Position numbers and translations under genes: made by a program
Notes under the pieces: generated by a model
Seen by the model: the letters and a program-made list of their open reading frames with translations, nothing else
Databases searched by the model: none
Told to the model about the DNA's origin: nothing
From: Manduca sexta
Lineage: Eukaryota; Arthropoda; Insecta; Lepidoptera; Sphingidae
Direction of reading: 5' to 3'
Assembly (NCBI RefSeq): GCF_014839805.1
Contig: NC_051128.1
Location: 10,988,466 to 11,052,465 of the forward strand
DNA: 64,000 nucleotides
In this document: piece by piece, positions 36,600 through 47,800 of the stretch
How the letters are laid out: each line of letters starts with the position of its first letter
Numbering within the stretch: position 1 is the first letter of the stretch

Positions 36600-37650
36600 T
36601 ACGATCACGCGAGAGAACCTTCCGCGGTAGGGCTCTACGCGCGTCACACTACGCAGTCATAGTCGCAGGTCGCGCGCACTGCGCCGGGTGCACGCACTGC
36701 ACAGTGCACAATGAGACACCACTCAGCACTCAACAGTCAGCACATAACGCTATTAAGTACATCGCACAGCGCCCGACCGACTACACAGATACGAATACGC
36801 ACACATCGATGCTACACGCACACTCCGCTGCAGGACAAAAATAGCTCCGCGATAGCGCAGGCGCACAACATACGCCCACACGTTGAACGTGAACTGTAAT
36901 AACAACATACGCGCACACGCACGGCCGAACATCGGCGACGCCGCCCCGGCGGCACCGGCAGCGCGGCAGCCAGCACCGCCGTCGAGACCCGGGAGAAAGC
37001 CGCCCTCCGGTCGGCAGGCCACTACGTGGACGGCGCGCGCCGCTCGAACCCCTTTATCGGACCCGGTACCGGTTCCGGCCGGTTCCAATTATAGGTCCGC
37101 GAGTCGCGAACGCATTGGAGAATGTCGATCGGCGACGACGGAATGTCAAAGCGGACTCACCTAAATTTATGACATACATGGCCCGGGAGCGCTCGATCCT
37201 GCCCGTGTGCTCCACGGCCTGGTAAAGTCCTCCGGAATCCACTTTGGTTTCACAACAAAACTGACACACAGAAAAAAGCCTGCGCGACGCGCGCGGGCAT
37301 CATTCGCAAACGTTGGCACTGGCACAGGGCACTGTCGACGGCACCGGGCGGCACCGTACGAGATAGTCGCGAGACCACGGAGCGGCAGTCGACAGGTGAC
37401 ACTCGCGGTCGGACACTGACTGAGGCGCGGGCGGCGCGGGCGCCGTAGCGCGGCGGCTCAGCGCGGGTGGGGGCGCGGGCGCGGGCCGGGGGCGGCGCCG
37501 TGACGCGCTACGTTCGCCACAGCCGCGCCACCGCGCCTCGGGCTGCACCACACCGCACGCCACACCAGCGCCGCCGGCTGACTTGGCAGCGCGACCGACA
37601 CAAAAACACGGCACACTCCAACATGCAGTTTTCCGAGAATCTACTCCCAC
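36600..37650. promoter_or_regulatory. large CpG-rich island, candidate promoter region
   Basis: About 1 kb of very GC- and CpG-rich DNA with abrupt AT-rich borders, by far the largest such block in the window. Long frames on both strands (for example 37300-37806 minus) are low-complexity Ala/Pro/Arg products of base composition and not genes. A candidate exon (37161-37260, minus) lies within it, so the island may hold a promoter and first exon of a minus-strand host gene. No TATA box or initiator could be assigned. Confidence 0.4.
37161..37260 (-). CDS. candidate host coding exon, gene not identified
   Basis: On the minus strand a pyrimidine-rich tract and acceptor (cttttttctgtgtgtcag) precede 100 bp ending at a consensus donor (tttag/gtgagt). 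One frame is open throughout: FCCETKVDSGGLY, then QAVEHTGRIERSRAMYVINL. Its codons favour G or C in the third position, and the peptide looks like ordinary protein rather than low-complexity translation. The same frame is closed by a stop about 40 bp upstream of the acceptor. It is therefore either an internal exon starting after the acceptor, or a first coding exon whose start is the ATG of MYVINL (context GGGCCATGT). I do not recognise the family. No partner exon was found in the window; introns may be long. Confidence 0.42.
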
Positions 37651-38779
37651 GGCACACTGGCAAACTTTCCGACGAAATAATAAGCGATGACAGCCACTTC
37701 GTTGGACGAGTTCATCTTCTTTTGACGTGATATGCAAAAATATGATAGAAGAAGTGAACAAGTTTGATGAGTGAAATATCGAAAAACCTACATTTTGACA
37801 TGACAAAACAGATTATAAGAGTAGCAAAAATATTTTTTTTCCAATTTACTACCTCGGCCGATATTCTTCATATAAAATAAATTTTATTTACGGTACGCGC
37901 TAGGCGGCTCCGTACAGGGACGGTTGCGGACAACACTTAGACACTTCCGTGGTAGGTAGCTCGCAACCATCCCTCATGCGTCGAATATGGCAACTGCGAA
38001 GTTTTATTGATATGCCGTGTATATTCTAAAAGAATTCATCACAATTACAATCTGAAATACACTTACGCCTACGCAATATTCGCACTAAACTACAAAATTA
38101 TCAAAAAAGCAGAAAACTAAAACTGGGATTTTTGGTGATAATATTCGTACTTCCTAGATGATTTATGACACAACGTTCGCAGAGGTAAAGAAGAGAATGT
38201 GGTTTCAATTATTAATTCAATATCAAAATGACCCTGTATAAACTTCTTTACTCTTATTACATTTTTTTTTTTGTTTTATTTTTTAATAATAAAACTAAAT
38301 CATCTATGCCAACTTAAGTATTAAACTCACGTTTTTCTTGCATTAATTATAGAGATTATATTTAAAAAAAATTAACCAAATATCTATTCATATTAAGTGG
38401 CATGCGCTTGCGCACGTCACCGGTCGTCTAATCACGTCCATGCCTCCGCATTAGAATAACAAATATTTTTTTATGAGTTGAGGATGTTTGTCTGCACTTG
38501 AGTTGTTGATGTAGGTTCGCGACGTCATACAGAACGTGTGCGAATTCCTTTTAAAAAACGAATAGACAACGCCCAGTGTGATGTAATAAGTTATGGGTTT
38601 TATAACTTAACTATTATCTATGTTTAATTGCTGTTTAAGCATGATCGCCATACTGATTTAGCGGCATTATATATTAGGGGTTGTAATACTCAAGCGTTAG
38701 TGAGTGATCTAAATAAATACTATACGCACTTATAGTACTTGCGAATTAAAACAATTTTCTCAAAGAAAATTTTAAGAGT
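37651..38779. other. non-coding DNA
   Basis: AT-rich with T-runs near 38265. No gene or repeat recognised. Confidence 0.5.
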
Positions 38780-38995
38780 TTTTTTTATCGCTTTGAATGA
38801 CAAGACGAACTTACTGTTCGCCTGATAGTAAGCGATACGAGTGCTCATAAACAGTAGAAACACCGTCAAACACCTTGAATTCAAAGTATTGTTTGATATT
38901 CCACTGCGCTCGCCATCCTGAGACATGAGATGTTAAGTCTCATTATGTCCAGTGATTGCACTGGCTACAATGTCCTTCAAACCGGAAACCAACTG
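38780..38995 (+). repeat. dispersed lepidopteran repeat (ATTCCACTGCGCTCGCCATC type), copy 2
   Basis: It aligns with 14064-14368 from 'ctttgaatgac' through 'aaacagtagaaacaccgtc', 'attccactgcgctcgccatc' and 'tcattatgtccag' to 'cttcaaaccgga'. It stops before the 'ctgcttggcggcag' part present in copy 1. Confidence 0.75.
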
Positions 38996-39612
38996 TGAAG
39001 TAAATGTAAATAATTACTGGTGCTCTTAAACAACATTTCGTCAACATAATCAACGAAAAAATAGACCTTAATAATGTAAGTTATCAATAATTCACGTCTC
39101 AGGTTATATCGCTATTGTAGTATCTACACCTTGGACACGAACCTTAGTTTCTTACGAAGCTTTAAATATTAATAATTATTATCGTTCCGTTTAACACAGA
39201 AGAAAATCAGCGCGACAAAGCTCTGCCCGAGCATGATTTTTAAAATATAGCTCAGGTAAACAAAACATCTTAACACTCTTATTAAAAAATAACTGTGACT
39301 ATTAATTATTCATTAATATATAGTACTATATACTAATTATTCATTAGTATATAGTTATTATTATTATGGTTACGTCGTATTTACTAACATTAAACAAGCC
39401 CAAACATAAATACTGTGGGCGTAATTATTCCATAATATAAAAGATAAATAAATCACCTATCACGTGTATTGTAGTATAATCAAGTTCGTTATCAAATTGC
39501 GATTAACACGCAATGTGTATTTTCCAGATAATTAGCAACGCATTATCAGTAATCTATGTCGTTTATTGATTAATTACTAATGTCTATGTTATATTTTTTT
39601 TATTTATATTGG
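38996..39612. other. non-coding DNA with AT palindrome and direct repeat
   Basis: Direct repeats of 'taattattcattaatatata' type lie at 39303-39324 and 39334-39355 (one mismatch). A 16-bp perfect palindrome TATATAGTACTATATA lies at 39317-39332. Confidence 0.6.
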
Positions 39613-39722
39613 CACGGCGCGGCAGTTTCGCCTACTGTACCTGATTTGCGAGTTGGATCCAAATAATGTTGACTTACGAGACATCCCTCGCCAGTCGACT
39701 CAATTATGCCGGCCTTTTTGAA
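39613..39722 (-). repeat. dispersed repeat with the GTCGACTGGCG core, copy 3
   Basis: 'gcggcagtttcgcctactg', 'acatccctcgccagtcgac' and 'caattatgccggcct' match the family in reverse orientation. Confidence 0.7.
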
Positions 39723-42389
39723 ATTTATTTAAATGAAAACAAACAACCTGCATCTTAAACCGAAACCCATTACTCAGCAGCAGAAATAGACAAAATAATG
39801 ATACCTTGACAGACTCGCGAGATCTAACAAGTAAAAATAATATGTACAATGTAGTACATACACATTAAATAGGTTAATTAAATAATCTCTTGAATCTTTG
39901 CCGTGCCCACCAGGGTCTACGATTATGTCACATGTTTATTAAAATTAATCATGTTTTGTATAAAATACTTGTGGAGTACAATAAACTTTGAATTATTACT
40001 ACTCTATTAGTGTTAATTTGGGCGTACACACCGCGGTCTGAGCGGAGGCGGAATTATACAAGTATAAAAGTGATAGTAGCTGTCGTACCTGTGGGCAGGT
40101 GACGGACGTCTAATCACGTTACATTATATGTTAATGTTTCTTTTATGACACTGAAAGATTGTGATGCCATCCATCACCAGAACTATGGCTTTTACATCAA
40201 TACTCTCGTTAAATAAAGAAGTGTTTATTTCCAAAGAAGCAATACAACATGTAAGTGTTAATAAATATATATGGCAACGAGCTTTCCCATCCTGCAGAAC
40301 AAGTGTCAGACATCAAAGTCGATTACTTTACATCCATCGTATTACTTAATCTGTCACCCCTCTCCCAAATCGTCAACAGCAAACATCGATGTCAAATCAC
40401 TTTGAAAGTGTCACACTTCGTTACCGACATGATTCTCGACGTCTGAATCCCTCGCGCTCGTTGAGCACGCTCCTGCATCGGAAGCATCAGACACATCAAT
40501 TTCCACAACAAACGTTACACAACAGGTGTCGGGTATCACAACAGTGACAATCGTTTGCGAGTTTGACTCACAGGTTCAGATTTAACCGTCTCGCGTCACC
40601 GTGACACATCCGACCTCGGCTTTGACACTTGCCGTCGCCGCCGCACCGCCGCCCGCACCGCTGGAGCTTTTCTTGTATTTCTTTATGCGCATTTATACAC
40701 GCATTGTGAGATTTCTATTGGAAATAAATAGAGATTGTGTTTATTAAAATAGCGGTGACAAATCACGATCGTGTTATATCGTCGAGTGACGTCATTAGAC
40801 GTTTTCAATGGTGGTATGTTTTCCTAGTAATAGTATTAGCATAATCTTCATATCAATTTTCTTCATGTCAATCAAAAATTTTCGTGATATTTTAAATATA
40901 AAAATTATCAATGTTGAATAAGACATTTGACATAAAAATCACACTTGAGCTATTTGATCACAAGAGTGAGCCAAATATGAAGTGGGGGCAGGATATCATA
41001 AAATTTGTCCTCTCTGTGTTATCTCATTGAAAAGTCTACGCCGACCATCAATGCTTTCGCCACTCACCGTTGCTTCAACTTATTCACAATATCTGCATTA
41101 TGCAAGATACTATTGGAATTTAGAGAAATGAGAAACAAGGCCTAGGCCCATCATATAGTACATGGTAAGTCGCAAACATGCTCAAGAATTAATAACAAAA
41201 TTAATATATACTGATATTTAGGCCTCATAATTGTCTGTACCCACAGCAATCCAAACATATACAAAACCATCACCAATCCTCGTAAAAAGGCGCTGATTAG
41301 TCTAACAAGTGTTGGCGTTAACCCAAAAACGAACCGAGACGCAACAAAGCGAAAATCACCAATTACGAAATACGACCCAAAACATAAACAATGGAGCCCG
41401 TGTAATTACGTCAAATTAATACATCTCTGCCAGTCCGCTGGGGCGTGCACAATTTTTTTGCCCCGAGCGGCCGGTGCCAAGAATTCTTATGATCCGATGT
41501 TTCCTGCAATAAATTTGTCCATTCAACAGTTGACTCGAATTGTACGACTATCACGCAAGCCGTGCGAATAGTTCAACTAACTAAAGTTTGCGTGTCCGTC
41601 TCCATTTATATAGACCTTCAACAAATTAAAGAGATTAACTGGAACGATTTTTTTTTACTTGTAGACATTTTTAATTACAAACCTAATCATAGCTTCAAAT
41701 CTCTGTCTTGAATTTCTTGATGTGTGGATAAAGTAACAAAACAACGAGGATTTACAGTAGGATTTATTTTGTTTCCGTCCTCAGGTATTTTATATTCGTA
41801 AAACACAGGCGATCACATAAGTGAGGTCTAATAATTGTTAAATATAGCTAAAATAAGTAATGTTACATCATTATAGACAAATATCCATGACGAATTAGGT
41901 CAATTGTACCCACCAGTGGCAATGCAGCATACTACTACTGAACTACAGTCCAGCCACTTCCTTTCCAGAGTTACAGGAGTATCAAACAAATTAACCGATG
42001 GAAAATATTATTTATTTCAAAACAAACATACCTATAACATGTATAATTGTATACGCAATGAAAATAGGATCAGAAACTCCAGTTATTATCTACGTTGGCA
42101 TTGTACCAAAACGTGTTGTAATTTGCACCAAACTGCGGGTCCTAATGTCTATCACATAGACTCATCATCTACTCTCCACGCTTCAGTAATACTCAAAGTC
42201 TATATACATTCGTTATAAAACCAAATATTAAGTGAATTAGACTCTAAAATAAAGTGGTAAATCTTATTAATTTCATTGATTAATTATTTATGTTTTCCCA
42301 TTAATTTATCTTTTAGGATTTTTGTTATAAAAAAGTCGTAGTTTCAGGTGGTATATGTATTTCATTATGTGCACAAATATAACATAGAA
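39723..42389. other. non-coding DNA
   Basis: No gene or repeat recognised in about 2.7 kb. A short GC-rich patch lies near 40600-40670. Confidence 0.5.
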
Positions 42390-42620
42390 ATTTGTAAGAG
42401 TGAACCAGCGACCTATCATGGGGCAGCAGACTTTACCCGACTGTGTCAAATGTAAGTCACGACTACCATCGTGTGACACAAGCACCCTGCCACGCCACCC
42501 CGCCGTGATCACCCAAAGCAAGATTATAACATGACGCATCACCTATTTTAACATACTTCATTTGATTTGAACCCTCGACACCCACCCGGCGCTGAGTCAA
42601 CCACCACGCCATCACGATCC
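42390..42620 (-). repeat. tRNA-like SINE, tentative
   Basis: The reverse strand from 42620 reads an A-box-like GATGGCGTGGTGGTTG and a B-box-like GGTTCAAATCA separated by a spacer of tRNA-like length. A body running to about 42390 follows. No second copy in the window confirms the body. Confidence 0.4.
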
Positions 42621-43519
42621 ATTACAAACAGCTTTTACTCATATAACCGCAATGCGAATAAACATGGCGTAAACAATACATTATTTTTAAGTGTATCATA
42701 AACAATGAGTTAGCAAGTAGCCTTTCTCCTGATTTTTTCCTTTCTCGCCTGACGTCAAGTGTCACTTTAATAATTAAGATTTTAAGCAACACAAAGATAA
42801 AATAGAGTTGAGAAAAATGTGTGCAAGACAATCAACCTGCTCGGATTCGCATGTTGAAAGTCAAACAGATAAACCACTGGATATACATATGGGGACCGTA
42901 CACAAGACGCCGTCCTACAGTAGTTAGTCGTTAACGTTATTAGATAATTAAAAAGTTATGGGAATGATATATCGTAGCGACAGTCTTACCGATTGTAGAA
43001 AGTAATCTTGACTTAGACCATAGGTCACTTTTGTTCCGTAAAATGTACATGTTCTAGTAAACAAACACGTTAGTAGATATGCGAGCAAAAGTTAGCATAT
43101 CATAATTTCGTTAATTTGTAGTCTACAAGTGAACTGACGCCACAATGCGTAGACTATTCACTATAAACCCGAAGAGGTTAACGTAATAAATGTATTTTAG
43201 CACTGAGCGAGGCGCCGCTGTCACGTTTTATGTTTGTTGAAGAGGTGAGTGAGGGTGGCGACGCTGACGCCGACGTCGCCGACACCGACGCCGACGCCGC
43301 GCCGCGTCACCAGCTATATTTATGGGGTGATGGTTCACGCATGAGATAATATCTGGCCAGATTAAACTATAACGAAATTATTAACGTCACCGTACGTTAC
43401 TCAACAACACGATACAATTAGATTACAATTCAGTTTAGGCTGTTTGATTATAATATGTACTGTTCAAGGGAACTTAATAAGTATTATCTTTGCTTTTATG
43501 CATGACAAGCATTATATTA
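42621..43519. other. non-coding DNA with a short GACGCC-repeat ORF
   Basis: A GC-rich run of GACGCC-like hexamers occupies 43257-43305 inside a 39-codon ATG frame (43230-43349). The frame is described under findings and is not called as a gene. Nothing else recognised. Confidence 0.5.
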
Positions 43520-43521
43520 TA

Positions 43522-43546
43522 CCTAGTCTTGCCATAAATATTGTAA
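43522..43546 (+). repeat. mariner terminal inverted repeat, left
   Basis: CCTAGTCTTGCCATAAATA start, preceded by target TA; 21 of 25 positions match the right end. Confidence 0.9.
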
Positions 43547-43645
43547 TAAAGAAAAAAGAAAATTGTTAACTGCAAATAACATTTATTACTTTTACAGTGT
43601 GTCAGTTTAATACATAAATATAAAACAATTAAAAATATAAAAAGC

Positions 43646-44685
43646 TTATTCGAAGTGGTCTCCATTGGCTGCAATACAGTCCTTTAAACGATGAGGCCAG
43701 TTATCAATAGAAGCACGCACTCTTTCCATGGGAAAATTCTTCACTGCCAATCGTATAGATTGTTTTAGGGACTCAAATTATCATGGCGTTTAGAGCAAGC
43801 TGTACTCTCTAAAACTGACCACAAATCATAATCCAGCGGATTAAGATCGGGACTAGACGACGGCCAGTCTTCAGCTCTGATGAAGTCCGAAACGTTCGAT
43901 TCCAACCAAGACTGCGTGGACCGAGCTTTATGACCCGGCGCCGAGTCTTGCTGGAAGGACCATACTTGGTTATTGAACATGGTGATGTTAAGGGGCTTAA
44001 CTACCTTCTCAAGAATGGTATCTTGATACACTTGTGCCGATGTTTTGATACCTTTTTCACAAAAATATGGCTCAGTCACTCCTTCATAGCTAACACCCCA
44101 CCAAACCATCACTGAAGTCGGATAATGTCCACGTTGCACTCTGTCGACTAATTGGGAAGCTTCCTTAGAGCTTTGAGCATAAATACGGTCATTTTGTTTG
44201 TTAAAATGTTGCTCAATTGTAAAAATTTTCTCATCCGTAAACAAAATTTTTCTGTGACCTCCCTTTGCGTACCGCTTCAGTAGTTGTTTCGATTTTACCA
44301 CCCTATTCTTCTTTAAATTATCAGTTAAGAAATGGCCAGTGCGTCTCTTATAGGCTGCAAGTCCTAAGTCATCTTTTAAAATACGCGACATGGTTCTAGG
44401 TGCTATCTTCATTTCCCGAGATAAAATCTTTTGCTTTCGGACAGGATTTCTTCGAATTCTTTCCCTTACTGCTTTGACCACCTTTTTCGTACGAACACTA
44501 CGTGGACGGCCAGATCTTTTTCTGTCACAAACAGAGGAGGTCTCATTGTACCTATTAATAGCCCGGTACACAAACATTTTACTAATACCAAGTGTATGGA
44601 GAGTTTTAAAAATTGCATTTGGCTCCATACCTACTTTGTGTAATGCTATCACAGCGATTCGGTTCTCTTTATCACCCCACACCAT
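43646..44685 (-). pseudogene. mariner (DD37D) transposase, one frameshift
   Basis: The cut-and-paste transposase acts in the nucleus, binding the terminal repeats and cutting at TA. The start is MVWGDKEN at 44685; the frame also extends 18 codons upstream, but MVWG fits the usual N-terminus. Residues 1-115 form a helix-turn-helix DNA-binding region with a GRPR motif at 59-62. The catalytic triad is visible: D151 (LFTDEK), D247 (QQDSAPGH) and D285 (SPDLNPLDYDLW). There are 37 residues between the last two, hence DD37D; WWGVS lies at 195-199. A one-base deletion near 43773 (ctc/aaatt) sends the frame to a stop at 43765. In the other frame the expected C-terminus continues for 42 codons to a stop at 43646, giving about 346 residues in the unbroken form, normal for mariners. 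No other lesion seen. Confidence 0.93.
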
Positions 44686-44802
44686 TTTAATATCGCAAAA
44701 TATTTTACAATGTATTGGCGCCAAAATGAGAAAACACAATGAACAATCGTATAAAAATGACAGATTCGAAATTCAAATGTAATATTTTTTTATAATTAAG
44801 TG

Positions 44803-44827
44803 TAACAGTATTTATGGCCAGACTAAG
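44803..44827 (-). repeat. mariner terminal inverted repeat, right
   Basis: Ends TATTTATGGCCAGACTAAG on the plus strand, followed by target TA. Confidence 0.9.
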
Positions 44828-44829
44828 TA

Positions 44830-47800
44830 TATTTGCTGGTAGTAGGTACGGTATATTTTATATCCGTCCGGATGGTTTCATTTGTATACCTTAAAACTTG
44901 CACTTAATACTATTACAGCAATGAAAGTGTGTTGGCCTCATGGTGACCATTTGCTACCAGGTCCCATTAGTTTCTTTATCTTATGATAAAAATTCTTTAA
45001 CAGAGCAAATACTGAGAAACCATCAAACAATCAACAAGTCGCAAAAAATAAACGAATAGTGAATACCAATCACAACCGAACAAAAGCAAACAGCAAAAGT
45101 AACGTTTATTGGCACAAGATCTGAACTGTATCGCTGACACGTCGAGTACTCGCCGTCAATTAGTTATCATGAACGTGCATTGCTCGGCAGGCGCCGCGCC
45201 GCGCCGCTCAGCGCCGAGACGCTGCCAACGTTACCTATGAGCGCTCAATCAAAACATAATACTAGATATTGTGTGGACTGTTCCTGTGCTGGGAGGGGGC
45301 TTTTTTCTTTTACATAAGTATGTAATAAAACTATCGCAATGTGTAGTGTATATTCCAAAAGGACGATAAAACGAAATTTGCGTTGTGCTTCTTGTGATTT
45401 TCGCGACGCATTGTGGTCGCTTTTTCGCTCAATAAGCGCTTACGTTATTTAAATCTAACATATACAATACAATATCGAGATGAGCAAGTCACTCGCCTGA
45501 TGCTGAGAACCAAAGCAATAGATATTTGTGTTATTGCGGCTGTATTTTAGCGCTAGTGATACCTCCCATCATACGATACATAATATGTGCTTGTAGGTGT
45601 TTAAAGATATATCTAATTGTATTTCGAGGAAATCCCGAAGCTTTACTCAGTAATCAGATTCATATAATTTAATTAAAATAACTTTCCTACAAACGTACCA
45701 GATAGAAAATGTTCTAGGAACACAATTTGACAAATCTAGTGTGTTTACGAAATTAACTCTTAAAAGCCTTTCCTAGTATCACATTGATCACAGTGACTAA
45801 GCATCTCCCTCCAGTCTCCATATTTTTGCCCTTCTAATTGCTCTTTCCGTTAATATTTCATTTCTCTTGCACGAAATGATTTTTAGATAAATAATATTTA
45901 AATTAACCTTTAGATCCCTCAAAGGAAAGCTTAAACAACTATGCCACATCGTAACCAGAATTGTCTTTAAAGATAAAGTAGGTAACATCACCAGCTAATA
46001 CTATAATCTCAGAGAAAACCAACGTGACAGCACAGATTTATTATTTTTCCTAAAAACCATACGTAAATCTCTTTTATAACCCCACTTAAAACCCCATTCC
46101 AGTCACCATATGTTTCCGTGCATATTGGACACACCCACTTTTTTACTTCGCATATTCGGTTTCGTACTTCGTATCTCTCAGCATTGATTATCACGCTACA
46201 TTGTGAAACAATCAATCAACAAAAATGATTCGCGTTAACAGTTTTACCTTGAGGAAAATTAAATGTTACTGATAGCACAATCAGATCAACCGGTTTAGAG
46301 TTTAGATATACAAATATTTATGACGAACCAGCGCTTGGGTATGACCGTAATACGTACCACTATCAACATCGGATAATGTATCTCCTGATATGCTGTTACC
46401 ACCCGCGCTACCAGCGATAGGATATCTTAAAAAACTACGCATAATCGATATACTTTTTATTGAATAGAGTTTTTTCGTCGAGATAGTCCAACGTCGGGGG
46501 CAACTAATTGGTTATGTTCAAACACATGATGACATTTCCAAATATATCGATGACTAATTGTAAATAGTTTCTGGTTTTTCCGTGGACGTATAGCAAGATT
46601 CATGTTAAGACATCACCGCCACAACGTATCTACAATACGAGCGATACCATTATTGTGTTGCATTTACTGACGAAGATTTGGAAATACATGCGCAGTCTGG
46701 TACCACATGGAAAAGAACAAAAAGTATATAAAAGTCATAGCTTGATGGGTCTTCTATCAGGAAAGTAAGCAATATATCACCAATAGATCTGACACCTAAG
46801 ACAAGAGCCTACGAGCCAATGTAGGTACTTCAGATGCTCTTCCATATTAGCGCTTATGCACAAAAATGTTTTTGAGCGAGCTGAAGGCGCGCATTTTAAA
46901 TAGGCATGCACTCTACGCATCTTCAACGTGCACGTACGTATGTATTATTTATAAAAACTTACTCTGTTTCCTACCGTACCGCATTTCTCACGTGTGTAAA
47001 GTGAAATTTTGCGGCATCTACCCGCTTATCATCGTGTGCATTAATTAGGCTCTTATACTTCGCAATTTTTAAAACGGCATCGTAAGCATCTTTGTCCAGA
47101 GAATAGTGCGTTCAAGCTCTTCACCTTACAAGCAGTATGAACTAATAGAATTCCCGATGATAGAGTAAATATCATCATTATTATCTTACTAATGAACGAG
47201 ACCAAATTTTTTATTTACGCCGTACTATTGAAGTATGGCGCAAAAAAAATATATCTCAATTGGATCAAGTTTTTTGGGAGAACACGGTCAGTACACCTGA
47301 GAGTCTGTCGACGGGTTGCAGTCGAGTTTTTTGAAACCTATGTATATTTTTTCAGCTGGACCGAATCGCGTCATGTCATCGTCCCGGCGTGAAATAGTTT
47401 TGTTATCTCTAACGACCGTGTGGACCTATTGTGCCATTGATCGAAATACTCAAGATACTGAAGATTCGCAATTAGAGTCGGCCTACTCTGTAACAGGCTA
47501 TTAGTGAGGCCACAATCTAGCGCGGCATATTATAAAGATTGTGAAAGAACTCCAATTTCTGATAAGATTGACTAAACACCAAATTATTTAACTGATTCTT
47601 AACTTTTATTTATATTGTACGTATTATTTACATGAAATTAAAAAAAAATCTGACACGGCGACTGGATACTCCACAGATATCGGCTATAACAGGGGCATAA
47701 TCAAGCCGCTGCCTACTGCTCAATTATTTCTTTAAAACTAATCTTGAGCCAATAAGTGCAAGTGTACTAGAATCACTGCCAAACATCTATCGTCGCAGTA

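Larger units (their letters stand above)
43522..44827 (-). mobile_element. mariner element of the DD37D (maT-like) type, nearly complete
   Basis: The 1306-bp element is bounded by inverted repeats. The left end begins CCTAGTCTTGCCATAAATA, and the right end's complement begins CTTAGTCTGGCCATAAATA; they match at 21 of 25 positions. TA stands directly outside both ends (43520-43521, 44828-44829), the target duplication of Tc1/mariner elements. It contains one transposase gene on the minus strand (43646-44685), broken by a single deleted base. Size, ends and gene order fit a complete mariner, so this insertion looks relatively young. Confidence 0.93.

Noticed and set aside
37300..37806. 168-codon minus-strand open frame in the GC-rich island
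   Set aside because: Ala/Pro/Arg/Cys-rich translation of CpG-rich DNA; overlapping long frames on the other strand at the same place show a composition effect.
43930..44782. Plus-strand open frames inside the mariner
   Set aside because: Shadows of the minus-strand transposase gene.
45797..46215. Two adjacent minus-strand frames, one with a CPIC string suggestive of a zinc finger
   Set aside because: Only one Cys pair, no His/Cys partners at zinc-finger spacing, and no homology recognised.
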